Assembly (NCBI GenBank): GCA_020725885.1
Contig: DYEA01000007.1
Span: forward strand, 248,001-312,000
Reading direction: 5' to 3'
Length of the DNA stretch: 64,000 nucleotides
From: Slackia sp.
GTDB taxonomy: Bacteria; Actinomycetota; Coriobacteriia; Anaerosomatales; Anaerosomataceae
Shown: piece after piece, positions 56,039 to 64,000 of the stretch
Layout of the letters: every line of letters begins with the position of its first letter
How positions within the stretch are numbered: position 1 is the stretch's first letter
The notes under the pieces: generated by a model
Told to the model about the DNA's origin: nothing
Databases searched by the model: none
The model's input: the letters and a program-made list of their open reading frames with translations, nothing else
Made by a program: the position numbers and the translations under genes

Positions 56039-57652
56039 CTACGCGCGCTCGGCGCGCCTGCGAACAGCGGCGCCGACGAACTCGCGGAACAGCGGCGCAG
56101 GACGCGTCGGACGGCTCTTGAACTCGGGATGGCCCTGGTTGCCGACGAACCAGGGGTGGTCCGGAAGCTCGACCATCTCGACGAGGCGCCCGTCCGGCGA
56201 AACGCCGCTGATGACGAGCCCGGCGTCGACGAGACGTTGCCGGTACGCGTTGTTCACCTCGTAGCGGTGCCGGTGGCGCTCGTAGATGACTTCCTCGCCG
56301 TACGCCTCCCACGCCTTCGTGCCCGGCGTCACCTTGCAGGGGTACGCGCCGAGCCGCATCGTCCCTCCCATGTCGCGGACGTTCTCCTGCTCGTGCATCA
56401 GATCGATGACCGGGTGCTCCGTCACCGGGTCGAACTCGCTGGAGTTCGCGCCTTCCAGCCCTGCCACGTTGCGGGCGAACTCGCAGACCGCGACCTGCAT
56501 CCCGAGGCAGATGCCGAGGTACGGCACCTTGTGCTCGCGGGCGTACTGCGCGGCGCGGATCTTGCCTTCGATGCCGCGCACCCCGAACCCGCCCGGCACG
56601 AGGATGCCGTCATAGGGCCGCAGCGCCTCTTCGACCTCGTCCGGGTTCAGCCGCTCGGCGTCGACCCAGTGCACGTTCACCTTGTGCTCGTGGAAGATGC
56701 CCGCGTGGTGGAGCGCCTCAGTCACCGAGAGGTATGCGTCCGGCAGCTGCACGTACTTGCCGACGAGCGCGATGTCGACCTCGCGCGTGAGCGCCTTGCG
56801 GTGCTCGACGAACGACTCCCACTCGGCGAGGTCGGCGTCGCCGCACTCGAGCCCGAGCCGCTCGATCACCATCGCGTCGAGCCCCTGCTCTTTGAGCGTG
56901 AGCGGGACCTCGTAGATGCTTTCCGCGTCCACTGCGGAGATCACCGCCTGCGGCTCGACGTCGCAGAACAGCGCGATCTTGCGCCGGATGCCCGCGTCGA
57001 TGGGCCGGTCGGAGCGGCAGACGATGAAGTCTGGCAGGATGCCGATGCTGCGGAGCTCCTGGACCGAGTGCTGCGTCGGCTTGGTCTTGAGCTCGCCGGA
57101 TGCGGCGATGTACGGAACGAGCGTCACGTGGATGTAGCACACGTTGTCGCGCCCGCGGTCCTTGCGCATCTGCCGGATGGCCTCGAGAAACGGCAGCGAC
57201 TCGATGTCGCCCACGGTGCCGCCGACCTCGGTGATGATCACGTCGGGCTGCGTCTGCTCCGCGAGCCGGACGATGCGGTCCTTGATCTCGTTCGTGACGT
57301 GCGGGATGACCTGCACCGTCCCGCCGAGGAAGTCGCCTCGGCGCTCCTTGGCGATGAGCGACTGGTAGACGGAGCCGGCCGTGACGTTGCACTCGCGGGA
57401 GAGCGACTCGTCGATGAAGCGCTCGTAGTGCCCGAGGTCGAGGTCGGTCTCGCCGCCGTCGTCGGTGACGAACACCTCCCCGTGCTGGAACGGGCTCATG
57501 GTGCCAGGGTCGACGTTGAGGTAGGGGTCGAGCTTCTGGATGGTGACCTTGAGACCTCGGGACTTCAACAGCCGTCCCAGCGACGCTGCGGTGATGCCCT
57601 TGCCCAAAGACGAGACCACGCCGCCAGTCACGAAGATGTGCTTCGTCGCCAT
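56039..57652 (-). CDS. pyrG: CTP synthase
   Basis: PyrG (537 aa) aminates UTP to CTP. The synthetase domain ([13 protein letters not shown]-loop; Asp/Glu Mg ligands in [10 protein letters not shown]) is followed by a glutaminase domain with nucleophile GICLGMQ and a catalytic His/Glu pair (GHPEFKSRP). ATG 57652 gives the typical [10 protein letters not shown] start; the GGAGG site is 13 bases away, an unusually long spacing. Its location beside DUF3866 and the steAB block is typical of Actinobacteria. Confidence 0.96.
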   Translation of the reverse strand: MATKHIFVTGGVVSSLGKGITAASLGRLLKSRGLKVTIQKLDPYLNVDPGTMSPFQHGEVFVTDDGGETDLDLGHYERFIDESLSRECNVTAGSVYQSLIAKERRGDFLGGTVQVIPHVTNEIKDRIVRLAEQTQPDVIITEVGGTVGDIESLPFLEAIRQMRKDRGRDNVCYIHVTLVPYIAASGELKTKPTQHSVQELRSIGILPDFIVCRSDRPIDAGIRRKIALFCDVEPQAVISAVDAESIYEVPLTLKEQGLDAMVIERLGLECGDADLAEWESFVEHRKALTREVDIALVGKYVQLPDAYLSVTEALHHAGIFHEHKVNVHWVDAERLNPDEVEEALRPYDGILVPGGFGVRGIEGKIRAAQYAREHKVPYLGICLGMQVAVCEFARNVAGLEGANSSEFDPVTEHPVIDLMHEQENVRDMGGTMRLGAYPCKVTPGTKAWEAYGEEVIYERHRHRYEVNNAYRQRLVDAGLVISGVSPDGRLVEMVELPDHPWFVGNQGHPEFKSRPTRPAPLFREFVGAAVRRRAERA

Positions 57653-57660
57653 CCGGATGC

Positions 57661-58656
57661 TCAGTCCTCCCGAGAGCCGCCGCCAGTGATGCCGTTGCCA
57701 TCATAGCGCGAAGCCCGGCCGCCGTGCGGGTCCGTATCTACGCTCTCGGACTCCCGGCCGCGACCGAGACCGTCGATCCAGGCGAGGACCGGCACGCGCT
57801 CGATCAGCGAGCTGAAGGAAACCCGCTCCGAGGCCAGGTTGGCGGCCAAGAGGACTCCAGCGAACACTGCGGCGCCGGCCAGCGGAAGCGCAGAGACGAT
57901 GACGAGCCCCGCCACGGCGCCCATGGCGTTCGCACCCGCGTCGCCGAGCATGGCACGCTCGCCGAGGTCGTATCGCCAGCACGCGACGGCAGGTCCGACG
58001 AGCGCCACGCCGAGCAGCGCGCCAGCACCCAGGCCGCTTCCAGCGTGCATGCGAGCGACGAAGGCTCCCGCGAGCGCCGTGCCCGCCGCCGCGAGGACGA
58101 CGTACGCCTTCAACGCGCGGCCAGGGCGCAGATCGAGCAGGTTGACGAGGTTCGCCGAGAGCGCGACGGCTGCTCCCGCGACCACCACTCCCGCCGGAGA
58201 ACCGCCCCACGGCGCGACGTCCGCCACCGAGCGCGCCGCCGCGAGAGCGGCGATGCCGATCCCGATGAGCTTCAGTCCTCCCGTGGTGAGCCGCCCCGCG
58301 CGCAGTGCACGCAGGTGGCCCGCGAAGCCGCGCGCGTCACGCGAGCCGTAGGCGTCGTCGAACAGCCCGAATGCAGCCCCGGCGAGGGCGAGCAGCCCAG
58401 CGACCGGCATGAGCTCGCTCGCCGCCGGCGGCGCGCCGAGGTCTCCGAGGAGCCATCCCGCGAGAAGCGCTCCGCCGCCCCACGCGAGCCACACGACGCC
58501 GAGGCCGAGCACGACGTCCTTGCCGCGGTAGTTGGCCGCGTGCGCGCGTCGCGAAGCCTCCAACGCAGGGACTGCGAGGCAGGCGACGGCCCACGGCAGC
58601 GCGGCGCACAAGACCGCCGTCACGGCCATGCCGAGCGTCCACGACAGCCCGTCCAC
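57661..58656 (-). CDS. MraY/WecA-like glycosyltransferase family 4 membrane protein
   Basis: This 331-aa protein has about nine to ten helices and resembles the polyprenyl-phosphate sugar-1-phosphate transferase superfamily. Recognisable blocks are [15 protein letters not shown] near the N-terminus, [23 protein letters not shown] at the position of the DDxxK loop, [17 protein letters not shown] in place of the NxxNxxDGxDGL motif, and [20 protein letters not shown] near the C-terminus in place of the His-rich loop. It is clearly not the true MraY (38243-39304). GTG 58656 follows GGAAGGGGAG. Substrate unknown; a secondary wall polymer is possible. Confidence 0.82.
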   Translation of the reverse strand: MDGLSWTLGMAVTAVLCAALPWAVACLAVPALEASRRAHAANYRGKDVVLGLGVVWLAWGGGALLAGWLLGDLGAPPAASELMPVAGLLALAGAAFGLFDDAYGSRDARGFAGHLRALRAGRLTTGGLKLIGIGIAALAAARSVADVAPWGGSPAGVVVAGAAVALSANLVNLLDLRPGRALKAYVVLAAAGTALAGAFVARMHAGSGLGAGALLGVALVGPAVACWRYDLGERAMLGDAGANAMGAVAGLVIVSALPLAGAAVFAGVLLAANLASERVSFSSLIERVPVLAWIDGLGRGRESESVDTDPHGGRASRYDGNGITGGGSRED

Positions 58657-58657
58657 G

Positions 58658-60334
58658 TCACTCCCCTTCCGTGCGAGGCGCATGCGCCGCGACTGCCAGC
58701 GCCGCTCCTGCGTACAGCGCGAGCAACACCATCACGATGACGCTGGAGTCCTCCACGAGCGACGCGAAGGCGCCGCCCGTGAGCGCGGCCGTCGCGGCCG
58801 CGCGCACCGCTGGCCTGGCCTCCATCGCGCGCGCCAGCGCTGCCGGCGGACGGATGCGCGCCCACGCGAGCACACCCCACGCGGCGAAGCCGACCAGCGC
58901 CGTCGGGTGCTCCGCGTACGCACGGATGACGGCCGCAAGACGCTGCGCAGCCGCGGCGAGCACGCCGGCCGACCCTCCGGCGACGGCGCCGCCCACGTGC
59001 GTGGCCGCACCGAAGAGCCGCTCCGCTACCACGACGAGGCCGACCGCGACGGCGGCGGCTGCTGCGATTCCAGCGGTATCGCGCACCCGGACCCTCCCGT
59101 GCGTCGCCTCCACGACGAACACGCCCATCGTCACTGTCCCCCAAAGCGCGACGGCTGAGTTCGCTCCGAGCACCGGCAGCGCCGCGACGACGAGCGCGAA
59201 GAGCCCTCCGGCCACGGTCCAAGGAAGCCATCGGGACCGCTTGCTCACGTCAGAGGACAGCGCTGCCGCCGCAAGCCAGGACCCGACGAGCAGCGCGGCA
59301 CCCTCGTTCCCCATCCCGTAGTAGCGGAAGCCGTCCAGCGGCGAGTACGAGAACGCCGTGCCGGGAACAAGCGGTGCGCCCGCGGACTGATCGGCCGCCA
59401 AGACGATCGCCGTCAGAGCGCTCGCCGCGACGACGCCTGCCGCCGCGCCTCGCCTCTCCAGAACTGCCGACATCGCCAGCCACGTGGCTCCGGCGATGCC
59501 CAAGACGAGCACCAGCACCCGCGCAGGATCCTGGGGATACCGATCGACGAGCCTGCTGAGCAGCGTCGCCGACGGCAAGCACAGCGCGAACAGCAGCGAG
59601 CGATGCGCGACGAGCCGCCAGTAGCGGGTCCTCGCCGAGTCTGCCGCTGCGGCCAACCCCCACAGACCGAGCACCGAGAGCCCCGCTAACACCCCGAACG
59701 CCACCACTATCGGCGCCTGGGCCGCGCGCGCCGCTCCGTAGTACGCCTCGAGACGGGCGAGCCGTTCCGTCGCGTCGGTCCCACGTGAAGGCACGACGTC
59801 CACACCACGGCTCTGTGCGCCATCGCCTGCGAGGAAAAGCGCGAGCGATGCGACGTCGTCGGCCGCGAGCACCCCCGCCGCATGCGCGTTCATGCTCGCC
59901 AGCAGACCGGGCTCGACCCCGGGTCCAGCCACCGTCACGAAGCCGTGGCTGCCATCGGACGGCTCGCTGACGACGAGCACTGCGCCTCGCGGGTCCTCGC
60001 GGACGACCCTCGCGATCGCTGCGTCCGCGCCTTCGGGATCCGCGACCGCATCCCCGGCCTGCACGACGCGGACGCCTGCGCGGGCGACGGCATCCGCAAG
60101 CGGCTCGTACTCACGGACCGGTCTGGCGACGAGCGCAGAGGCGCCTCGCGCCGCGAGGGCGGCGGCCGACGGCAGGGTGCCGCCTGCGACCTGCTTCGCC
60201 GTGAGCGAGCGGCACAGCACCACCGTCAGCGAGCCAGCGCGCGGCAACGGCTCGGAGGCCGGGGCGCACCCCGCGGCCGCGAGAAGCGCTGCGAACACCG
60301 ACGCGATCAACAGACGAGCGAAACGTTGCCGCAT
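58658..60334 (-). CDS. Large membrane protein with N-terminal extracytoplasmic domain
   Basis: This 558-aa protein begins with a lipoprotein-like signal (FAALLAAAGCAP). A domain of about 180 residues follows (SLTVVLCRSLTAKQVAGGTLP onward) with the look of an alkaline phosphatase/sulfatase fold lacking clear metal ligands. Eight to ten membrane helices come next, with a conserved-looking GFRYYGMGNEGAALLVGSWLA loop. I recognise it only as a conserved hypothetical membrane protein. ATG 60334 has CTGGAG six bases upstream. It overlaps no gene but sits one base upstream of GT4, so they form a pair. The topology could suit a polymerase or ligase of an envelope polymer (inference). Confidence 0.75.
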   Translation of the reverse strand: MRQRFARLLIASVFAALLAAAGCAPASEPLPRAGSLTVVLCRSLTAKQVAGGTLPSAAALAARGASALVARPVREYEPLADAVARAGVRVVQAGDAVADPEGADAAIARVVREDPRGAVLVVSEPSDGSHGFVTVAGPGVEPGLLASMNAHAAGVLAADDVASLALFLAGDGAQSRGVDVVPSRGTDATERLARLEAYYGAARAAQAPIVVAFGVLAGLSVLGLWGLAAAADSARTRYWRLVAHRSLLFALCLPSATLLSRLVDRYPQDPARVLVLVLGIAGATWLAMSAVLERRGAAAGVVAASALTAIVLAADQSAGAPLVPGTAFSYSPLDGFRYYGMGNEGAALLVGSWLAAAALSSDVSKRSRWLPWTVAGGLFALVVAALPVLGANSAVALWGTVTMGVFVVEATHGRVRVRDTAGIAAAAAVAVGLVVVAERLFGAATHVGGAVAGGSAGVLAAAAQRLAAVIRAYAEHPTALVGFAAWGVLAWARIRPPAALARAMEARPAVRAAATAALTGGAFASLVEDSSVIVMVLLALYAGAALAVAAHAPRTEGE

Positions 60335-60525
60335 GGACGACTCCAGAGGATCACGCGCTGCCGCACGCACGGGCTGGACACGCCTGCAGTGTATACCGAA
60401 GGAAACGGCTGCGTCTCGGACGCGGGCGTCGTCAGAGCCGGTCGGCTACAATCGTCGCGTCGTCCACGAGTCCCGAGGAGCATGACATCGAGAAGAAGCC
60501 GTCGATAGCGCGTTCCACCGCGACG

Positions 60526-62088
60526 ATGTCGGTCGCCACGACCGTCTCTCGCGTCACCGGCTTCGCGCGGACTTGGGCGATGGCGTACGCGCTCGGCGTC
60601 ACCGTGCTCTCCGCGTCCTACCAGGTCGCCAACAACATCCCGAACATGATTTACGAGCTCGTGGCAGGAGGCACGCTCTCGTCGGTGTTCATCCCGCTGT
60701 TCATCGAGCGGATGCAGCGCGACGGCAAGGACGAGGCGTGGCGGTTCGCGAGCACCGTGCTCAACCTGACCGTCCTTGCCCTCGGACTCGTCGCCCTCTT
60801 CGGGACGCTGTGGCCGGAGCCCCTCGTGCGCACCCAGACCTTCCGCATCTCGCCCGAGAAGGCCCGGCTCGCGGTCTACCTGTTCCGGTTCTTCGCGGTG
60901 CAGGTCGTGTTCTACGGCGCGCTCGCGATCTGGACGGGCGTGCTGAACTCCCACCGCAAGTTCCTCACCCCGGCGATCGCGCCCATCTTCAACAACATCG
61001 TCGTCATCGTCACGATGCTGGGCGTGTACCTGCCGCTGAAGGACACGCATCCCCAAACAGCGATCACGGGCCTCGCGGTCGGCACGACCCTCGGCGTCGC
61101 CACGATGGCTCTCGTCCAGGTCCCGGCGCTCGTCCGGATCGGCGCGCGCTTCTCCCTGACGATCGACTGGCGCCACCCCGGGCTGAAGACCCTGCTGCGC
61201 AAGATGGCGCCCATGGTGGTCTACACCATCATCAACCTCGTCTGCGTCTCGTTCCGGAACGCGTATGCCTTCCAGACGAGCGAGACCGGGCCGGCCGTGC
61301 TCGCGTACGCGTGGAACTTCTACCAGCTCCCCTACGGCGTGTTCGCCATCGCGCTGTCCACCGCGATCTTCCCGGAGATCGCGTCGCTTGCCGGGGCGCG
61401 CGACTGGGACGGGTTCAAGCGCATGTTCCTGCGCGGCCTGAAGTCGCTCACGGTGCTCATGCTGCCGCTCGCCGCGATGCTCATCGCGCTCGCAACGCCG
61501 GTCATACGGCTGTATCGAGCAGGGAGCTTCACCGCGCAGGACGTGCCGGTCGTGGCCGAAGTGCTCGTGTGGTGGGCGGCCGGGCTGCTCTTCATGTCCG
61601 CGAACATGTACGTGCTCAGAACCTTCTACGCGCTTCAAGACACGAAGACCCCGATGGTCACGAACCTCCTCGGCAGCGTGCTGCAGGTCTCGCTGTACGC
61701 GCTGCTGACGAGCGGGCTCGGTTCCTGGTCCGGCATCGGGCTCGCGGGTATCCCGGTCGCCGACGGAGTGTTCTTCGCGCTGCACGTGACAGCGCTGCTC
61801 GTCATCCTGCGCAGGAAGGTCGGCCCGTACGGCCTCAGCGACCTCGTCGCCACCACGCTCAAGACGGCGGCGGCAGCGCTCGTCGGCGCAGGCGCGGCCG
61901 CAGCGTTCGTCCGCGCCACGCCCGGCCTCTCTGGACCTGGAGCGTTCATCGTGCAGCTTCTCGCTGCCGGCGTCATCGGACTGACCGTCACCTACTCGCT
62001 CGCTGCCGCGCTCGGCGTACGCGAGGTCTCGAGCGGCACCCGCCGGATCCAACAGATCGTCGTCTCGCGGTTCCGCCGAGAGCCATGA
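60526..62088 (+). CDS. murJ: Lipid II flippase MurJ (start uncertain)
   Basis: MurJ exports lipid II across the membrane. The protein (520 aa from ATG 60526) shows 13-14 helices of the MOP family, with SRVTGFARTWAMAYALG, NIPNMIYELVAGGTLSSVFIPLF and NSHRKFLTPAIAPIFNN. In-frame codons upstream of this ATG (60487-60525) encode KKPSIARSTAT, which looks like the conserved MurJ N-terminus, yet no ATG, GTG or TTG opens that frame. A GAGGAG site lies six bases before an ATC (60487) and one base before an out-of-frame ATG (60482). The true start is either an ATC codon or lost to a one-base deletion. TACAAT at 60447-60452 may be the -10. Confidence 0.88.
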   Translation: MSVATTVSRVTGFARTWAMAYALGVTVLSASYQVANNIPNMIYELVAGGTLSSVFIPLFIERMQRDGKDEAWRFASTVLNLTVLALGLVALFGTLWPEPLVRTQTFRISPEKARLAVYLFRFFAVQVVFYGALAIWTGVLNSHRKFLTPAIAPIFNNIVVIVTMLGVYLPLKDTHPQTAITGLAVGTTLGVATMALVQVPALVRIGARFSLTIDWRHPGLKTLLRKMAPMVVYTIINLVCVSFRNAYAFQTSETGPAVLAYAWNFYQLPYGVFAIALSTAIFPEIASLAGARDWDGFKRMFLRGLKSLTVLMLPLAAMLIALATPVIRLYRAGSFTAQDVPVVAEVLVWWAAGLLFMSANMYVLRTFYALQDTKTPMVTNLLGSVLQVSLYALLTSGLGSWSGIGLAGIPVADGVFFALHVTALLVILRRKVGPYGLSDLVATTLKTAAAALVGAGAAAAFVRATPGLSGPGAFIVQLLAAGVIGLTVTYSLAAALGVREVSSGTRRIQQIVVSRFRREP

Positions 62089-62774
62089 GGGCCGTCGTCG
62101 TCATACCTGCGTACGACGCAGCCGCCTCGATCGCCGACACCGTCCGGGCGGCAACCGCGATAGAGGACGTGGCTTCCGTGATCGTCGTGGACGACGGGTC
62201 GTCCGACGATACGGCGCAGCGGGCCCGCGAAGCCGGAGCCACGGTCGTCCAGCTCGACCGAAACCGCGGCAAGGGCGCTGCGCTGAACGAAGGCGTCAGA
62301 CGCGTCCCGCCCGACGCGGACGCAGTGCTGCTGCTCGACGCCGACCTCGGCGACACCGCCTCATACGCCGCGTTGCTGCTCGAACCGCTCCACGACGGGT
62401 CGGCGCAGCTGGTCATCGCCGTCCTTCCGTCGCCGCCCGGCTCGGGCGGCTTCGGGCTCGTCAAAGCGCTTGCCCGATGGGGCATCGCGCGCCTCTGCGG
62501 ATTCGAAGCGCAGGCCCCGCTGTCGGGCCAGCGAGCGCTCACGACAGAAGCGCTCAGCGCCGTGCTGCCGTTCGCGGGCGGATTCGGGGTCGAGGTCGCG
62601 ATGACCGTGCGGGCAGCGTGGGCGGGGCTCGCGATACAGGAGGTTCCGGCACCCATGTCCCACGCGGCGACCGGCCGCGACATCCCGGGGTTCCTCCACA
62701 GGGGCAAGCAGTTCGCGGACGTGGCCCGCTCGCTCGCCGGTCTTGCGCTCGCGCGGACGTTGCGCCGGCGCTGA
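62085..62774 (+). CDS. Glycosyltransferase family 2 protein
   Basis: This 229-aa GT-A enzyme has the nucleotide-sugar domain with VVVIPAYDAAASIADTV, the VVDDGSSDDTAQ motif and a DADLGD sequence at the metal-binding position (DxD). Members with this short form often act on polyprenyl phosphates (DPM1-like), but no membrane helices are present here. The start overlaps the murJ stop as ATGA, implying coupled expression with the flippase. It ends two bases before the convergent steB stop. Confidence 0.85.
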   Translation: MRAVVVIPAYDAAASIADTVRAATAIEDVASVIVVDDGSSDDTAQRAREAGATVVQLDRNRGKGAALNEGVRRVPPDADAVLLLDADLGDTASYAALLLEPLHDGSAQLVIAVLPSPPGSGGFGLVKALARWGIARLCGFEAQAPLSGQRALTTEALSAVLPFAGGFGVEVAMTVRAAWAGLAIQEVPAPMSHAATGRDIPGFLHRGKQFADVARSLAGLALARTLRRR

Positions 62775-62776
62775 GC

Positions 62777-63601
62777 TTACAGCTCGGGGAACGCCGCCTT
62801 CGCCCCCTTCTTCAGGCCGAACCACCCTTCGGCCCGGCCGCTCAGGCACCACACCAGCGAGCATGAACCGGCAGGATAGTCGACGTGGTCGACGGCCGAG
62901 TATCCCTCGGCGGCGGCCGCCGCAGCCACGCCGGTGTCACGAGCGCTCGACTCGACGCCGACGCACGGGATGCCGGCGGAGGACAGCGCAGCCCCGAGAG
63001 CGATGCCGAACGCATCCGGCTCATCGTCGGCCAGCGCCATCACGACACAGCCGTCTACGGGCGCCGCCACGTCTCGCAGCGACACCGCCCCTGCGCTCAC
63101 CAGCGAGTCGAGCACCGGCCGCGGCCCTGACGTCGCCAACTCAGCCGCCACAGCTCTCGCAGCCGCTTCAATGGCGGGCTTGCCCTCCGCCAGCCCGGTC
63201 CCGAGCGCAGACGGGGCTGCCGCATCGAGGCCCGCCAGCGGCTTCTCCAACATGACGACGCCCACCGTGCCCCCCGCCTGCTCCACAGCCGATCTCGCAG
63301 CGTCCAGCCCGTCCGCGCGCCCTGCATTCACGACGATGACGACCCGCCGACCCGCAAGCGCATCGCGGCTCAGCGCTGCAACCGCAGCCTGAGCGAATGA
63401 CCGCTCGTGCTCCAAAGACCGCTTCAGGCCAGCGTTCTCCTGCGCAAGCGCATCGAAGCGGGTCTGCAACTGCTGGACGAGCGACTCGACCCGCCCGCTC
63501 ACAGAGCCGCGTTCCGCGACCACTCCGCCGAGCACCAGCCCTACCGTCAACGCCAGGAACACCGCCACGAGCGACGCCACGTGATACCGCAGGTTGTACA
63601 T
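62777..63601 (-). CDS. steB: SteB / MctB-like membrane protein (copper transporter family)
   Basis: This 274-aa protein matches the MctB (Rv1698)/SteB family: a short N-terminal membrane helix (HVASLVAVFLALTVGLVLGGVV), an extracytoplasmic coiled coil (about residues 35-65) and an alpha/beta domain ending in CLSGRAEGWFGLKKG. In Corynebacterium SteB works with SteA in daughter-cell separation; in Mycobacterium MctB was described as a copper efflux channel. The start has GAGGG seven bases upstream. It is 21 bases downstream of steA, an operon conserved in Actinobacteria. Confidence 0.85.
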   Translation of the reverse strand: MYNLRYHVASLVAVFLALTVGLVLGGVVAERGSVSGRVESLVQQLQTRFDALAQENAGLKRSLEHERSFAQAAVAALSRDALAGRRVVIVVNAGRADGLDAARSAVEQAGGTVGVVMLEKPLAGLDAAAPSALGTGLAEGKPAIEAAARAVAAELATSGPRPVLDSLVSAGAVSLRDVAAPVDGCVVMALADDEPDAFGIALGAALSSAGIPCVGVESSARDTGVAAAAAAEGYSAVDHVDYPAGSCSLVWCLSGRAEGWFGLKKGAKAAFPEL

Positions 63602-63622
63602 GGCCTACCCTCGCCTTTCCTT

Positions 63623-64000
63623 TCAGATGCCGAGCGCGGCACGCACCCGGAGGATCACGAGCCGCACGAGCGTCCGCGCAGCCGGCGACACGAGGACCGC
63701 CGCCGCCATCACGGCGATGGCCGCCACGGTCAGGGCAATCATCTCTCCGGCGCCTACCGAGGCTTTGTACAAGCGGCTGACGCCTTTGGCGTCGACGAGC
63801 TTCGGGCCGACCTTCAGCCGGACCAGGAACGTCGACGCGGCGCCCTTCCGGCCCTTGTCCAGCATCTCGATCAGATTCGTGTGCGTGCCCACCGCCACGA
63901 TCAGCTCGGCCCCAGACTCGTACGCGAGCAGAAGCGCAAGATCCTCGCTCGTCCCAGGCATCGCCCATTCCAAGCCGCGCAGGCCAAGAGCCTCCAAACG
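63623..64000 (-). CDS. steA: SteA-like cytokinetic ring protein, N-terminus beyond window edge
   Basis: Only the C-terminal 125 codons are in the window. They read RLEALGLRGLEWAMPG, a Rossmann-like LLLAYESGAELIVAVGTHTNLIEMLDKGRKG block, then a membrane helix (MIALTVAAIAVMAAAVLVS) and a basic C-terminus (RTLVRLVILRVRAALGI). This matches the thiamin pyrophosphokinase-like domain plus helix of SteA (Rv1697). SteA partners SteB in controlling wall hydrolases (known for Corynebacterium). The frame is open at 64000. Confidence 0.8.
   Translation of the reverse strand, partial: RLEALGLRGLEWAMPGTSEDLALLLAYESGAELIVAVGTHTNLIEMLDKGRKGAASTFLVRLKVGPKLVDAKGVSRLYKASVGAGEMIALTVAAIAVMAAAVLVSPAARTLVRLVILRVRAALGI

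Noticed and set aside
57661-58656. Second mraY
   Set aside because: Key MraY motifs (DGLDGL, HHHFE) are replaced by different conserved-looking sequences; the true mraY is in the dcw cluster.
60307-62052. 581-aa minus-strand frame opposite murJ
   Set aside because: Extremely charged (Arg/Glu/Asp/His) without hydrophobic core; murJ on the plus strand is unmistakable.

Overview
The window is a contiguous stretch of a high-GC bacterial chromosome (about two thirds G+C by eye) that is almost entirely housekeeping genes. Features pointing to an Actinomycetota lineage, probably Coriobacteriia-like (inference, not proven), are: steA/steB, DUF3866 and DUF4349 genes; DivIVA and SepF with no ftsA; candidate leaderless genes; an E-type MurE motif (DNPR) that predicts meso-diaminopimelate peptidoglycan; and many GTG starts. 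No rRNA, tRNA, insertion sequence, prophage or CRISPR array was seen.

Layout. Positions 1-46100 are read almost entirely from the minus strand. From high to low coordinates they form one long supercluster: mraZ-rsmH-ftsL-ftsI-murE-murF-mraY-murD-ftsW-murG-murC-murB-ftsQ-(128-aa unknown)-ftsZ, then pgeF-[pstS-pstC-pstA-pstB-phoU]-yggS-sepF-proC-yggT-divIVA-DUF167-(T-box)-ileS-traR/dksA-lspA-rluD, then a hybrid sensor kinase with two small genes, then the pyrimidine operon pyrR-pyrB-pyrC-carA-[usp]-carB-pyrK-pyrD and a truncated beta-propeller gene at the left edge. The backbone has the same order as the Bacillus subtilis ftsZ-ylm-divIVA-ileS-lspA-rluD-pyr region. The lineage-specific inserts are pst-phoU, the kinase trio, the universal stress protein between carA and carB, and one plus-strand gene next to ftsZ.

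Positions 46200-64000 are more mixed. They hold two small plus-strand genes (a 49-aa membrane protein and a DUF4349 lipoprotein), then on the minus strand a BMP-type nucleoside ABC transporter, xerD, alanine dehydrogenase, DUF3866, pyrG, a MraY/WecA-like glycosyltransferase and a large membrane protein. A plus-strand pair murJ-GT2 follows, and the window ends in steB-steA on the minus strand (steA is cut by the edge). The arrangement resembles the mycobacterial Rv1697-Rv1698-pyrG-xerD neighbourhood.

Regulation visible in the sequence: a PyrR-binding leader with terminator upstream of pyrR; an isoleucine T-box with ATC specifier upstream of ileS; a seven-unit MraZ-box array with 10-bp period overlapping the mraZ promoter; candidate promoters for ileS, traR, phoU, ftsZ and the 49-aa gene; and two genes (xerD, pgeF) whose -10-like hexamers sit exactly 6 nt before the ATG, suggesting leaderless mRNAs.

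The points most worth a second look are: the proline-rich membrane protein convergent to ftsZ, whose signal peptide lies in another frame (apparent frameshift in a C run); the murJ start, where conserved N-terminal residues lie upstream of the first ATG; the steA/steB-GT4-membrane protein-murJ-GT2 block as a possible septal envelope-polymer module; and the conserved-looking unknown gene occupying the usual ftsA slot.
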